From the NCBI RefSeq assembly GCF_947487805.1, contig NZ_CANKXW010000005.1:186001-250000 (forward strand): 64,000 bases of DNA. The letters are read 5' to 3'. Numbering within the stretch: position 1 is the stretch's first letter; every line of letters starts with the position of its first letter. The DNA comes from an uncultured Tateyamaria sp. Its GTDB lineage: Bacteria > Pseudomonadota > Alphaproteobacteria > Rhodobacterales > Rhodobacteraceae. Under the pieces are notes generated by a model that was not told the origin of the DNA, searched no databases, and worked only from the letters and a program-made list of their open reading frames with translations. Below are positions 1-9,482 of this stretch, in pieces. The position numbers were made by a program, and so were the translations under genes.

Positions 1-59
1 GCTACCCCATTCGCGCACCGTGAAAGGGTGACCGCCCAGCTGCCTCTGCCCAACCCGCA

Positions 60-1355
60 TCACTGATCCTTTGCCTTGCTTTCAAACCGCAGCCCCTTGG
101 CCGTGCGCGGCGCAAACCCCGCCCAATAGGTGTGGTCCTCGGTCGGCGCGCCCGTGTCGTCCAGATCCACAAGGCCCGCATCCGCGTCGGTGATCAGGTC
201 AAGATAGGGCGCCATCTCCGCATCCTGCTTCAGGTGTATGCCCAGAAAGGCCGTGGCGAAATGCTGCGCGATGTTGTTCATCCGCACCGTGTCCCAGACC
301 GCGTCCGCATAATGCTCGAACGGCACGAAATCGAGACCCTCCACCGGCGTCCAGCTTTCTGCCGGGGCGGGCATCGGGGCGGCGGCATTGTGGTTTGCAC
401 GCTCAAAGGTCAGCAAATGGCGCGCGGTGCCCACGGCACCGTCAAAGATCCCGCGGATCGCGTCATAGACCGACACGTCATCCGCGCCCCCCGCCATCAG
501 CATGGTCGGCACCCGCAGGCCCGCCAGACCATTGGTGTCCCAGAACCCCGCATTATTGCCCCAGGGACCAATGGCAATGACGGCCTTGATCCGCGGATCC
601 ATCAACGCCTCGTGGCTGTCGGACATCGCCATATGCTGGGCCAACAGACCATTGGGCGTGCCCCAGCTATATTCGGTCGAGGCCTCGGTCACCCCCGCAC
701 CCCCAAGGATCAGCGCACCATACCCCCCCATGGAATAGCCGATGACGCCCGTGTTCCCGGCATCCACGATATCGCCGATCGGGCCGTCCAGACCGGCCAT
801 GTAATCCACCACAAAGGCCTGATCGAGCGGACGGTTCAACAGGGTCGACCCAAAGGCCGCCTGATCCGAATAGGTGCTGTCGGTGTGGTCAATCGCAACG
901 GTGACATAGCCTTTGGACGCAAGGTTCTCGCCCAGATGGCTCATCAGATAGCGGTTGCCGGGATAGCCGTGGCTGATCACCACCAGCGGATAGCGCGCGC
1001 CGCTGGCCGGGGCCGCATCCCGCGCCGCACGGCCCGTCAGCGTGACCTGCGTGACACCGTCCCGCAAGATGGCGGTATACGTGCCGCCCGGGGTCGTGTC
1101 AGCGGCGGCGGGGTACCACACCTCCAGCGTCAGCGGACGGTCATAGAGCGGCACGTTGTCCCCATCGATGCTCAGCACGTCGATACTGCCGGGAATGACG
1201 GTCTCGACAGTCCGCACCCCGATGGGCAGATCCCCATAGGCCGCAAGCGCCGGCGCATCGGGACGGATCTGGTCAATGGGATTGGCGCCAGCGGTCGCGG
1301 CTACGGTGGCAACGCCTGCGGCCAGCGCCGCAACAGGTCGGATCGAGGGGCTCAT
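60..1355 (-). CDS. secreted alpha/beta hydrolase (dienelactone hydrolase / PAF-acetylhydrolase-like)
   Basis: Predicted exported serine hydrolase of 431 residues; the substrate is not evident. The start at 1355 has an AAGGAC ribosome site about 11 bases upstream and yields a hydrophobic alanine-rich signal peptide (about residues 1-24); a start further upstream would bury it. An oxyanion-hole segment ISHGYPG lies near residues 127-133 and the nucleophile elbow GYSMGG at 206-211 (Ser208). A later MAGGADD segment and an ERANHN segment are plausible Asp and His of the triad. The family resembles bacterial lipases related to platelet-activating-factor acetylhydrolase. It stands alone, divergent from the DUF1007-NicO pair. 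Confidence 0.8.
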   Translation of the reverse strand: MSPSIRPVAALAAGVATVAATAGANPIDQIRPDAPALAAYGDLPIGVRTVETVIPGSIDVLSIDGDNVPLYDRPLTLEVWYPAAADTTPGGTYTAILRDGVTQVTLTGRAARDAAPASGARYPLVVISHGYPGNRYLMSHLGENLASKGYVTVAIDHTDSTYSDQAAFGSTLLNRPLDQAFVVDYMAGLDGPIGDIVDAGNTGVIGYSMGGYGALILGGAGVTEASTEYSWGTPNGLLAQHMAMSDSHEALMDPRIKAVIAIGPWGNNAGFWDTNGLAGLRVPTMLMAGGADDVSVYDAIRGIFDGAVGTARHLLTFERANHNAAAPMPAPAESWTPVEGLDFVPFEHYADAVWDTVRMNNIAQHFATAFLGIHLKQDAEMAPYLDLITDADAGLVDLDDTGAPTEDHTYWAGFAPRTAKGLRFESKAKDQ

Positions 1356-1544
1356 GTGTTCATGTCCTTGGCGGGCCATTCTGGCCGGGGATGTGCACGC
1401 AATTCGTTTCACCGACTACACACACAGTGTGACAGAGCCATGTGGGTCGGATCAACCGGGAAAGGCCAACCTGACCACGCGGTCTGGCGCTCATGTGAGG
1501 TCTACAGGGTTGAGACCGCACTGACCACTCGCTACATCTGCGTC

Positions 1545-2204
1545 ATGTCCATGCGCCTCCCCCCCGTTCTGGTCTCTGCCCTGCGTGCCACGCCGATTGC
1601 GGCGCTGGCCCTGATGCCACAGACCGCCGCCGCCCATCCACACGTCTTTGTGGACACGCAATTGACCGTCGTTGTGTCTGATGACGGACAGTTCGAGGGG
1701 ATCGAGGTCGCCTGGACCTATGACGATTTCTATTCCCTTCTGATCATGGCCGACATGCAGCTCGACAATGACGGCGACGGGCGGCTGCGCCCGGACGAGG
1801 TTCAGCGGCTGTCGGGCTTTGATCTGCAATGGGTCGACGGGTTTGCCGGTGACAGCTATGCGGAACGCAACGGGCACGCCATCGCGCTGGGCGCGCCGCA
1901 GGATCGCGGCGTCACGGTCGAAAACGGCCTGATCACCAGCCGCCATTTCCGCGCCGCCTCCGGTCCCGCCGACGGGGTGGTGATCAAGGCCTTCGACCCG
2001 ACCTTCTACACCGCCTACAGCCTTGTGGGGCAGGTGACGGTGCAGGGGCCATGTGCCGCAACCCAGACGGCGGCCGATCTCGACGCGGCCTATACTCTGG
2101 TCGAAGAACTGCTTTATGCCACCCCCGCCTCTGATCTCGAGGACGGGTACCCGGAAGTGGGCGAAGCCTTTGCCGATACGGTGCGCGTGTCATGCGCGGG
2201 CTGA
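1545..2204 (+). CDS. DUF1007 family periplasmic protein, partner of a NicO transporter
   Basis: Exported protein of 219 residues with a signal peptide (about 1-30) followed by HPHVFVD (31-37), the hallmark of DUF1007 proteins, which usually sit beside or are fused to NicO-type nickel/cobalt transporters. His31 and His33 at the mature N-terminus could bind metal. Residues 74-85 ([12 protein letters not shown]) match an EF-hand calcium loop, an addition worth noting. The next gene starts inside this one (13-base overlap), so the two are probably translationally coupled. ATG codons at 1545 and 1551 are both possible starts. The periplasmic metal-handling role is inferred from family and neighbour. 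Confidence 0.82.
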   Translation: MSMRLPPVLVSALRATPIAALALMPQTAAAHPHVFVDTQLTVVVSDDGQFEGIEVAWTYDDFYSLLIMADMQLDNDGDGRLRPDEVQRLSGFDLQWVDGFAGDSYAERNGHAIALGAPQDRGVTVENGLITSRHFRAASGPADGVVIKAFDPTFYTAYSLVGQVTVQGPCAATQTAADLDAAYTLVEELLYATPASDLEDGYPEVGEAFADTVRVSCAG

Positions 2205-3076
2205 GGATTGGCGTAGTGGCCGTGGCGGCGGCTGTGCTTGTCTGGCTGTTCGGCTTTGGCGGCATGTCCGATATCTCGGTCTGGGCCGCAGACCAGCAGC
2301 GCACGGCACAGACCGCACTGGCGCAAGGCCTGCGCGCCGTGCGCGCCGGAGAACCCGGCGCGTGGCTGGCCCTCATGGGGGTCTGCGCGGCCTATGGGTT
2401 CTTTCACGCCGCAGGCCCCGGTCACGGCAAGCTGGTGATCGGCGGCTATGGCGCGGCCTCGCGCGTGACGGCGTGGCGTCTGTCCTGGCTGGCCGTCGCG
2501 TCGTCGCTGGCACAGGCCCTGGCGGCGATCCTGCTGGTGGGACTGGGCGCGCTGGTGCTGGGCTGGGGCCGGGCCGAAATGACCGAGACCGCCGACCGTA
2601 TCCTTGCGCCTGTGAGCTATGCCGCGATTGCGCTTGTCGGGCTCTGGCTTTTGCTGCGCGGCGCGCGGCGGGCATGGACGGCGGCGGCACACCCGGTGGA
2701 TGATCACGGCACCTGTCAAAGCTGCGGCCACGCCCACGGGCCCAGCGTCGATGAGGCGGCGGCGGTGACCTCGTGGCGCGACGCGGCGGCGATTGTCCTG
2801 TCGATTGCCATACGGCCCTGTACGGGGGCGGTGTTCCTGCTGATCCTGTGCTTTGGCCTTGGCATCCCGCTGGCGGGGATCGCCGGGGCGCTGGTGATGG
2901 GCCTTGGCACGGCCAGCGTGACCGTTCTGGTGGCGCTGGCGGCGGTGGGCACGCGCAGCTCGCTTCTGGCGGGGTGGAGCGGCGCAGGCGCCGTGCGGGC
3001 CATGGCGCTCATCGAGATGGTGGCGGGCGGGCTCATCGCGCTGGTTGCGACCGCGCTGGTCCTGCCGCTCATCTGA
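2192..3076 (+). CDS. NicO/RcnA-family nickel-cobalt transporter
   Basis: Inner-membrane transporter of 294 residues with about six hydrophobic segments. The signature HAAGPGHGK is at residues 72-80, the conserved His-rich motif of the NicO/RcnA family. A cytoplasmic-type loop near residues 170-185 carries CQSCGHAHG, a plausible metal-binding stretch. The family contains both uptake and efflux systems for nickel and cobalt; the direction cannot be read from sequence. The start overlaps the DUF1007 gene, so both form one unit. No urease or hydrogenase gene is in the window, but a cobalt-type nitrile hydratase lies near 52 kb. Confidence 0.85.
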   Translation: MRGLRIGVVAVAAAVLVWLFGFGGMSDISVWAADQQRTAQTALAQGLRAVRAGEPGAWLALMGVCAAYGFFHAAGPGHGKLVIGGYGAASRVTAWRLSWLAVASSLAQALAAILLVGLGALVLGWGRAEMTETADRILAPVSYAAIALVGLWLLLRGARRAWTAAAHPVDDHGTCQSCGHAHGPSVDEAAAVTSWRDAAAIVLSIAIRPCTGAVFLLILCFGLGIPLAGIAGALVMGLGTASVTVLVALAAVGTRSSLLAGWSGAGAVRAMALIEMVAGGLIALVATALVLPLI

Positions 3077-3126
3077 GCGCAACAGGGGGCTTTTCTTGTT
3101 GGCGGGGCAGGCGTAAGGGTGGGGTC

Positions 3127-4515
3127 ATGTCCTCCGTCCAGATGTCATATCCTGCCCATGCGCGCGCCGCATTGGTTCTGGGCCTGCCCTTGATTGGCGG
3201 GCATCTGGGGCAGGTGGCCATCGGCGTGACCGACACCATGATGCTGGGCTGGTACGGGGTGTCGGAACTGGCCGCGTTGACGGCGGCAGGGTCGTGGTTT
3301 TTCGTGCTGTTCCTGATGGGGTCGGGCTTTGCCTGGGCGGTGATGCCCATGGTGGCGGCCTTTCACGCCGAGGGCGACGAGGCCAGGGTGCGCCGTGCCA
3401 CGCGGATGGGCCTGTGGCTGAGCATGGGATTTGCGGTGCTGGCGATGCCGCTGATGCTGTGGTCCGAGCCGGTGCTGCTGGCGCTGGGCCAGACGCCCAG
3501 GGTGGCGGCGCTGGGCAGCGAATATCTGATGATTGCGGGCTGGGGGATCTTTCCGGCGCTGATCGTGATGACGATCAAGAGCTATCTGGCCGCCTTGGAG
3601 CGCACCCAGATCGTATTTTGGATTACCGCCATCGCGGCGCTGGTCAACGGGATTGCGAACTATGCGCTGATCTTCGGCTATTTCGGTGCGCCCGAGATGG
3701 GGATCGCGGGGGCCGCGATTGCGTCCGTGGTCACGCAGGTGGTGATGCTGGTGGGCGTGGTCGCCTATGCGGCCTGGGTCCTGCCGGAACACAGCCTGTT
3801 CCAACGCCTCTGGCGGGCCGATTGGGATATGTTCGGGCAGGTGTTCCGGCTGGGCTGGCCCATCGGTCTGACCAGCCTGAGCGAGGTAGGGCTGTTTGCG
3901 GCGTCCGCCTTCATGATGGGGTGGCTGGGCGAGGTGCCGCAGGCCGCCCACGGGATCGCGCTGCAACTGGCGTCGATCACCTTCATGGTGCATCTGGGGC
4001 TGAGCAACGTGGCCACGATCCGCGCGGGCAATGCGTTGGGCCGGCACGATCTGCCGCATATGGTGCGGGGGGCCTGGACCGTGACGGCGTTGAGCGTGGC
4101 GATGGCGCTGTTGACCATGGTTGTCTTTGTCGCGGTGCCCGAGCCGCTGGTGTCGCTGTTCATTGGCCGCGATGTGGCCGCGCGGGACGAGATCCTCGCC
4201 ATCGGCGTGGTGCTTCTAGCGCTGGCGGCGCTGTTCCAGCTGGTGGACGGGGCGCAGGTGATCGCGCTGGGCCTGTTGCGCGGGGTGCAGGACACGCGGG
4301 TGCCAATGGTGCTGGCGGGGGTGTCCTATTGGCTGATCGGGATGCCGGTGTCCTATGTGCTGGGATTTGTGCTGGGCTGGGGCGGTGTGGGCGTCTGGCT
4401 TGGGCTGGTCTTTGGGCTGGCCTGTGCCGGGGTGGCGCTGATGCTGCGGTTTTGGCGGGTGTCCGTGCCTGCCTTGCGCCGGGACGCCGGGTCGGACGCT
4501 GTTTCCGTCCCCTGA
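3127..4515 (+). CDS. MATE family multidrug/cation antiporter
   Basis: Integral membrane protein of 462 residues with twelve predicted hydrophobic segments, in the usual MATE size range. The N-terminal half begins with LPLIGGHLGQVAIGVTDTMM, typical of NorM-like exporters, and the second half repeats the same architecture. MATE proteins expel organic cations and drugs using a sodium or proton gradient. The gene follows the NicO gene by 50 bases on the same strand and may be cotranscribed, but the functional link is unclear. The start at 3127 follows a GGGTGGGG purine run; an in-frame ATG at 3142 is an alternative. Confidence 0.88.
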   Translation: MSSVQMSYPAHARAALVLGLPLIGGHLGQVAIGVTDTMMLGWYGVSELAALTAAGSWFFVLFLMGSGFAWAVMPMVAAFHAEGDEARVRRATRMGLWLSMGFAVLAMPLMLWSEPVLLALGQTPRVAALGSEYLMIAGWGIFPALIVMTIKSYLAALERTQIVFWITAIAALVNGIANYALIFGYFGAPEMGIAGAAIASVVTQVVMLVGVVAYAAWVLPEHSLFQRLWRADWDMFGQVFRLGWPIGLTSLSEVGLFAASAFMMGWLGEVPQAAHGIALQLASITFMVHLGLSNVATIRAGNALGRHDLPHMVRGAWTVTALSVAMALLTMVVFVAVPEPLVSLFIGRDVAARDEILAIGVVLLALAALFQLVDGAQVIALGLLRGVQDTRVPMVLAGVSYWLIGMPVSYVLGFVLGWGGVGVWLGLVFGLACAGVALMLRFWRVSVPALRRDAGSDAVSVP

Positions 4516-4558
4516 CGGGGCCGGAAAGACGCCCCGCCCGCCGTCCCGTATCGTGTGC

Positions 4559-4969
4559 TCAGTCCGGTTTGTCGGCCAGCAGCCGGTCGGCTTTCTTGCG
4601 CACCAGCACGGAGCGCAGGTCGTGCATTGCCAGGAGAAGCGCGTCCGTCACGTCTTCGAGTTGGTCATCGGTGGCGCGGCTTTGCACCCATTGGGTTGTC
4701 AGGTTCATATAGTCCACCGCCCGGTGGATGTCGTCGATGTCCCGGTGCGCCAGCACATCCGCCCGCTCTTGCATCCAGACCTTGATCCGGGCCAGATCCT
4801 GATCCGACAGGGTGCGGTCGCCATGGGGTTTGATCTCGCCATTGCGGATGTTGACCACGGCGATCTGGTCCATCTCGATCCGCCGCTGGCGGTTTTCCGT
4901 GTCCACGCGGAACACGGCCGCCCCGTTTTCGCGCACACGGAAGTAGTATTCAGGCAGCTCCGCACCCAT
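4559..4969 (-). CDS. conserved hypothetical protein
   Basis: Soluble protein of 136 residues, rich in charged residues, without signal peptide or membrane segment. I do not recognise a named domain. The N-terminal part (PEYYFRVRENGAAVFRVDTE) looks like short beta strands, the rest is mostly helical, including a segment rich in Asp, His and Arg near residues 75-90. It lies 12 bases downstream of the aspartate aminotransferase gene on the same strand and is probably cotranscribed with it. The pairing gives no clear function. Confidence 0.7.
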   Translation of the reverse strand: MGAELPEYYFRVRENGAAVFRVDTENRQRRIEMDQIAVVNIRNGEIKPHGDRTLSDQDLARIKVWMQERADVLAHRDIDDIHRAVDYMNLTTQWVQSRATDDQLEDVTDALLLAMHDLRSVLVRKKADRLLADKPD

Positions 4970-4981
4970 GCTGTGTCCTCG

Positions 4982-6199
<1,218 letters not shown>

Positions 6200-6275
6200 C
6201 TAGATCACGGATAAACCCCTCATAGGCGGCGCTTTCCGTGCGATCAAGCGCTACCGCGGACAAGGAGACACCCCG

Positions 6276-6674
6276 ATGGAAGACGTTCAGGACTGGTACA
6301 GCGCGCAGGCCGCAACATTCGGTGACCGCGTGGCGGGCGCCCGCGAGCAGGCGGGGATGACGCAAAAGCAGCTGGCCAAGCGCCTGGGCATCCGTCTGGC
6401 CACCTTGCGCGCGTGGGAGGATGACCTGAGCGAGCCGCGCGCGAACCGGCTGTCGATGCTGGCGGGGCTGCTCAATGTCTCGATGATGTGGCTGATCAAC
6501 GGCGAGGGCGAGGGGCTGGATGCGCCCGATGAGGCAAGTGCCATTGCGCCCGAGCTGCGCGATATCCTGACGGAGGTGCGCGATCTGCGCTCGGATCTGC
6601 TGGCACGGGCCGAGCAGGTGGGGCGGCTTGAAAAACGTCTGCGGGCCGCTCTGGCGGAGTCGTCGCATGGCTGA
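6276..6674 (+). CDS. XRE-family helix-turn-helix regulator
   Basis: Cytoplasmic DNA-binding protein of 132 residues. A Cro/CI-type helix-turn-helix spans about residues 15-72 (GARE.AGMTQKQLAKRLG, then ATLRAWEDDLSEPRAN), followed by a coiled-coil-like tail (about 95-130, EVRDLRSDLLARAEQVGRLE) that may mediate oligomerisation. Its 3' end overlaps the start of sdhE by 8 bases, indicating an operon. Targets are unknown; the context would allow a role in respiratory or TCA control, which is only an inference. Confidence 0.85.
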   Translation: MEDVQDWYSAQAATFGDRVAGAREQAGMTQKQLAKRLGIRLATLRAWEDDLSEPRANRLSMLAGLLNVSMMWLINGEGEGLDAPDEASAIAPELRDILTEVRDLRSDLLARAEQVGRLEKRLRAALAESSHG

Positions 6675-6927
6675 GGAAGTGCGCGAACACCGGCTCAAGC
6701 GGTTGCGGATGCGGTCGATGCGGCGCGGGATCAAGGAGATGGACCTGATCCTGTCGGCCTATGCGGAGGCCAATCTTGACGCGATGGACGCCCACGCGCT
6801 CGATACCTATGACGCGATGCTGAACGAAAACGATCAGGACCTCTATCGCTGGGTGACGGGGCAAGAGCCTGCGCCGGAACGCTTTTCTGCGATGCTGGAC
6901 GATATTTCGCGCACTTTTCAGCCATAA
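6667..6927 (+). CDS. sdhE: succinate dehydrogenase flavinylation factor SdhE
   Basis: Small protein of 86 residues that promotes covalent attachment of FAD to the succinate dehydrogenase flavoprotein subunit. The N-terminal motif RRGIKEMD (about 19-26) matches the conserved RGxxE signature of the SdhE/Sdh5 family, and the tail has the usual acidic helix with LYRWVTGQ. The length is typical. It overlaps the XRE gene upstream. sdh genes themselves are not in the window. Confidence 0.92.
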   Translation: MAEEVREHRLKRLRMRSMRRGIKEMDLILSAYAEANLDAMDAHALDTYDAMLNENDQDLYRWVTGQEPAPERFSAMLDDISRTFQP

Positions 6928-6951
6928 AGTCCGCAGGTCTGCTGCATTTAA

Positions 6952-7003
6952 CCGAATCTTTCCGAATCATCCCCATTTTCTGGTCCGAGCAGCAAAGTTC
7001 GGA
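6952..7003. promoter_or_regulatory. direct and inverted repeats ahead of the MarR-type gene
   Basis: CCGAATC occurs twice in direct orientation at 6952-6958 and 6962-6968, spaced exactly one helical turn. Just downstream, TCCGA (6984-6988) and TCGGA (6999-7003) form an inverted pair 9 bases before the start codon. Either could be an operator for the downstream MarR-family product, many of which autoregulate. This is read from sequence only. Confidence 0.35.
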
Positions 7004-7011
7004 GATCACGG

Positions 7012-7533
7012 ATGAGTATTCAGGAAAAGATTGGCCAGGGGCCCGGCCGGCCGGATGCGGGCGGTCAGGATGCCGGTTTCATGATCGGATATCTTGAGGC
7101 GCTGTCGCTTGTCGAACGGTTGCACCGGCTGCTTTTGGATGTGATCAAGGATGAATTCGAACGGGTCGGCGTGTTGGAGATCAACGCGGTGCAGGCGCTG
7201 TTGCTGTTCAACATCGGCGACAACGAGGTGACGGCGGGCGAGCTGAAAAGCCGCGGCTACTACCAGGGCTCGAATGTCAGCTACAACCTGAAGAAGCTGG
7301 TCGAGATGGGGTACATGCACCACCAGCGCTGCGAGATTGACCGCCGTTCGGTGCGGGTCAAGCTGACCGACAAGGGGCGGCATATCCGCGATGTGGTGTC
7401 CGATCTCTTTGGCCGCCATGCCGAAGGGTTGCAGGCCAAGGGCGTGCTGGGCCCCGAGGGGATCGTCGACATCACTGCATCGCTGAAACGGATGGAACGG
7501 TACTGGACGGACCAGATCCGCTACATCTACTGA
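7012..7533 (+). CDS. ldtR: MarR-family winged-helix regulator, LdtR-like
   Basis: Transcription factor of 173 residues. The conserved block DVIKDEFERVGVLEINAVQA followed by LLLFNIGDNEVTAGELKSRG and GSNVSYNLKKLVEMGY is characteristic of the LdtR group found across alphaproteobacteria, which in Rhizobiales controls an L,D-transpeptidase and stress tolerance. The wing contains CEIDRRSVRVKLTDKG. The first 25 residues are glycine-rich and probably disordered. It is monocistronic, with repeats upstream that could be an operator. Assignment to LdtR rather than another MarR subgroup rests on recalled similarity. Confidence 0.78.
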   Translation: MSIQEKIGQGPGRPDAGGQDAGFMIGYLEALSLVERLHRLLLDVIKDEFERVGVLEINAVQALLLFNIGDNEVTAGELKSRGYYQGSNVSYNLKKLVEMGYMHHQRCEIDRRSVRVKLTDKGRHIRDVVSDLFGRHAEGLQAKGVLGPEGIVDITASLKRMERYWTDQIRYIY

Positions 7534-7543
7534 TCCACGCGAT

Positions 7544-8287
7544 TTACTGTTTTATGGGGTCGCCGGATCCCTCTGGCGACACCTGACCGAGCATGAGCGT
7601 CTCAAGCTCCCGCTCAAGTTTCCGCGCCATGGCGTCGGCATAGTCTTCGAACCCCAGCGCGGTTTCGACAAAGCTGTCCGATCCGACGATGACGTTGTGC
7701 TGGAAATAGGCCGACAGGGCCGAAATCTCGCCTTGCCGCAAATCCCCCAGACTGGGCGCATCCGCGCCGATGACCAGCGCGTTGATGGTGATGCCCGTGG
7801 GTGCGATCTCGGGTTTCACATCCACAGGGCGGGGGCCAAGGTTCGACTTGCCATCCCCCGACAGATCCAGCGTCCGCTTCCAGCACTCCGACCGCTCCGC
7901 CAGATGCGCCACGCCTTCGCGCATGGCAAGGCCGAGCGCTGTGCCCGGCGTCGCCTGCCGCCGATCTGTCGCGCGCAACTGGCCGATGATCGCGTCCAGA
8001 ACCGGCGCGCTCGTCACCGATGTCCAGGGCAGGATTACGGTCGGATCCTCCGGCCCGCTCCACTCGTATACCAGCAGATCCACCGGCGTGCCGGGCAGGA
8101 TCAGGATCGCCTGCCGCACCTTGGGATGATCCAGCGCCGCCGCCAACCCGTCCATCTGCAACCGGTATTCCCGCGCATCCACCGACCCCGACACATCCAG
8201 CCCCAGCGCCAGCGCTTGCCGACAGGCCGCCTCCGCCGCCCCGGCCAGACCGCCGCACACCAGCAGAGCCGCGGCCAAACCCTTCAT
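7544..8287 (-). CDS. DUF1194 von Willebrand factor A-like secreted protein (copy 1)
   Basis: Exported protein of 247 residues with a signal peptide (about 1-21). The segment DVSGSVD (31-37) is the metal-ion-dependent adhesion site DxSxS of a VWA fold, with LSGDGKSN further on as the second ligand loop. DUF1194 proteins are widespread in Rhodobacteraceae and functionally uncharacterised. Its start overlaps the stop of the paralogous gene upstream by four bases (ATGA type), so the two are cotranscribed. Confidence 0.82.
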   Translation of the reverse strand: MKGLAAALLVCGGLAGAAEAACRQALALGLDVSGSVDAREYRLQMDGLAAALDHPKVRQAILILPGTPVDLLVYEWSGPEDPTVILPWTSVTSAPVLDAIIGQLRATDRRQATPGTALGLAMREGVAHLAERSECWKRTLDLSGDGKSNLGPRPVDVKPEIAPTGITINALVIGADAPSLGDLRQGEISALSAYFQHNVIVGSDSFVETALGFEDYADAMARKLERELETLMLGQVSPEGSGDPIKQ

Positions 8288-9012
8288 CCCGCGCGCCCCG
8301 GCACGGCAACCGACCCGATCACCGGCGGCGTCAACTCGCGCTCCAGCTTGCGCCGGATCGCCCGCTCGTAATCCTCGAACCCCTGCGCCACTTCCAGAAA
8401 CGCCCCGGGCCCGCGCAGCACTTCTTTCTCGTAAAACTCGATCAGCATCGTCTCGGACGTGAACTCGGCCGCATTCACCACCAGCCCGTTCACCGTCACC
8501 TCGTCGAACGCAAACTCCCGATAGGCCAGCTGCGGGCCAAACCCCTCGTTGTTCTGCCCGTCACCCGCCATGTCTATGGTCTGGCGCAGGCACCGCGGCG
8601 CCCGCGCCAGCATCTCGGCCCCGAACCCCAACGCATAGCCCATGGCGGTGGGAAATTCGCTGTGCGACCGCACGCTGGCCGCCACCGTCTCCGCCGCCAC
8701 CACCAAGGCCGCCGGGCTGTCGATCAACAGCCAGTCCAGTACAACCTCCTGATTGTAGCGCCCCGACCACTCGTAGACGGCCAGCGCCACGGGCATGTCA
8801 TTGGCAAAGAACGCGGCCTGCACCTCGGGCGCGGTCAGCGCCGCCACCAGGCCACCGCGCTGCAACCGATCCTCGGTCGCATCGACCGAGGATGACACGT
8901 CCAGCGCCAAAAGCAGCGCCAACCGGCAGGCAAGGGCCGGCGAGGCCACGCAACAGGCGGCCAAGATGGCCGCCGCCCTTACCAATGGCCGGTGTTTTCC
9001 ATGCTCGCCCAC
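8284..9012 (-). CDS. DUF1194 von Willebrand factor A-like secreted protein (copy 2)
   Basis: Paralogue of the gene downstream, 242 residues from a GTG at 9012 that overlaps the 3' end of gloA by 34 bases. A TTG at 8985 would give a shorter signal peptide and is an alternative start. The signal sequence ends near ALAC (about 26-29), DVSSSVD (38-44) is the MIDAS motif and MAGDGQNNEGFG the second metal loop. Both paralogues share the C-terminal pattern GFEDYxxAxxRKLERELxxx. Roles are unknown; binding of a divalent cation and a protein partner is expected from the fold. Confidence 0.78.
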   Translation of the reverse strand: MGEHGKHRPLVRAAAILAACCVASPALACRLALLLALDVSSSVDATEDRLQRGGLVAALTAPEVQAAFFANDMPVALAVYEWSGRYNQEVVLDWLLIDSPAALVVAAETVAASVRSHSEFPTAMGYALGFGAEMLARAPRCLRQTIDMAGDGQNNEGFGPQLAYREFAFDEVTVNGLVVNAAEFTSETMLIEFYEKEVLRGPGAFLEVAQGFEDYERAIRRKLERELTPPVIGSVAVPGRAG

Positions 9013-9407
9013 GGCTCCTGCGGGGGCAGATCATCGCCCTTCTGCAACAGCTCGATCGAGATGTTGTCAGGCGACCGCACAAAGGCCATGTGCCCGTCGC
9101 GCGGGGGCCGGTTGATCGTCACCCCATTATCCATAAGGTGCTGACATACCTCGTAAATATTGTCGACGCGGTAGGCGAGATGCCCGAAATGGCGGCTGTC
9201 TGACGGCAGCCCGTCATCGCCATCCCAGTTATAGGTCAGCTCGATGGGGCATTCCGGCTGGTCCGGTGGCGCCATGAAGATCAGGGAAAACCGCCCGCCC
9301 TCGCTGTCGTGGCGGCGCGTTTCCTCCAGCCCCAGCAACTTGTAAAAAGCCATCGAGGCATCCAGATCTTTCACCCGCACCATCGTGTGCAAATAGGTCA
9401 ATCCCAT
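8979..9407 (-). CDS. gloA: lactoylglutathione lyase (glyoxalase I)
   Basis: Isomerises the hemithioacetal of methylglyoxal and glutathione to S-lactoylglutathione. The 142-residue protein has the two VOC-fold halves, with probable metal ligands His7 (LHTMVRV), Glu56 (IELTYNW), His76 (HFGHLAYRV) and Glu119 (ISIELL), the order expected for the nickel-type enzyme. The start at 9407 has an AAGGA ribosome site nine bases upstream; a longer reading would lack one. The 3' end overlaps the DUF1194 gene. Confidence 0.92.
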   Translation of the reverse strand: MGLTYLHTMVRVKDLDASMAFYKLLGLEETRRHDSEGGRFSLIFMAPPDQPECPIELTYNWDGDDGLPSDSRHFGHLAYRVDNIYEVCQHLMDNGVTINRPPRDGHMAFVRSPDNISIELLQKGDDLPPQEPWASMENTGHW

Positions 9408-9482
9408 CGGGTCCGTTCCTTTCCAAAAATCCTGTGGGTCAAAGCCTAGCATGGTGCCGCCCCGTGTCGAGGGCAGGGGGGA

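Noticed and set aside
132-1544. Open frame on the + strand upstream of the DUF1007 gene
   Set aside because: It is antisense to a well-supported alpha/beta hydrolase and shares only its last part with the real DUF1007 protein, which has its own start and signal peptide.
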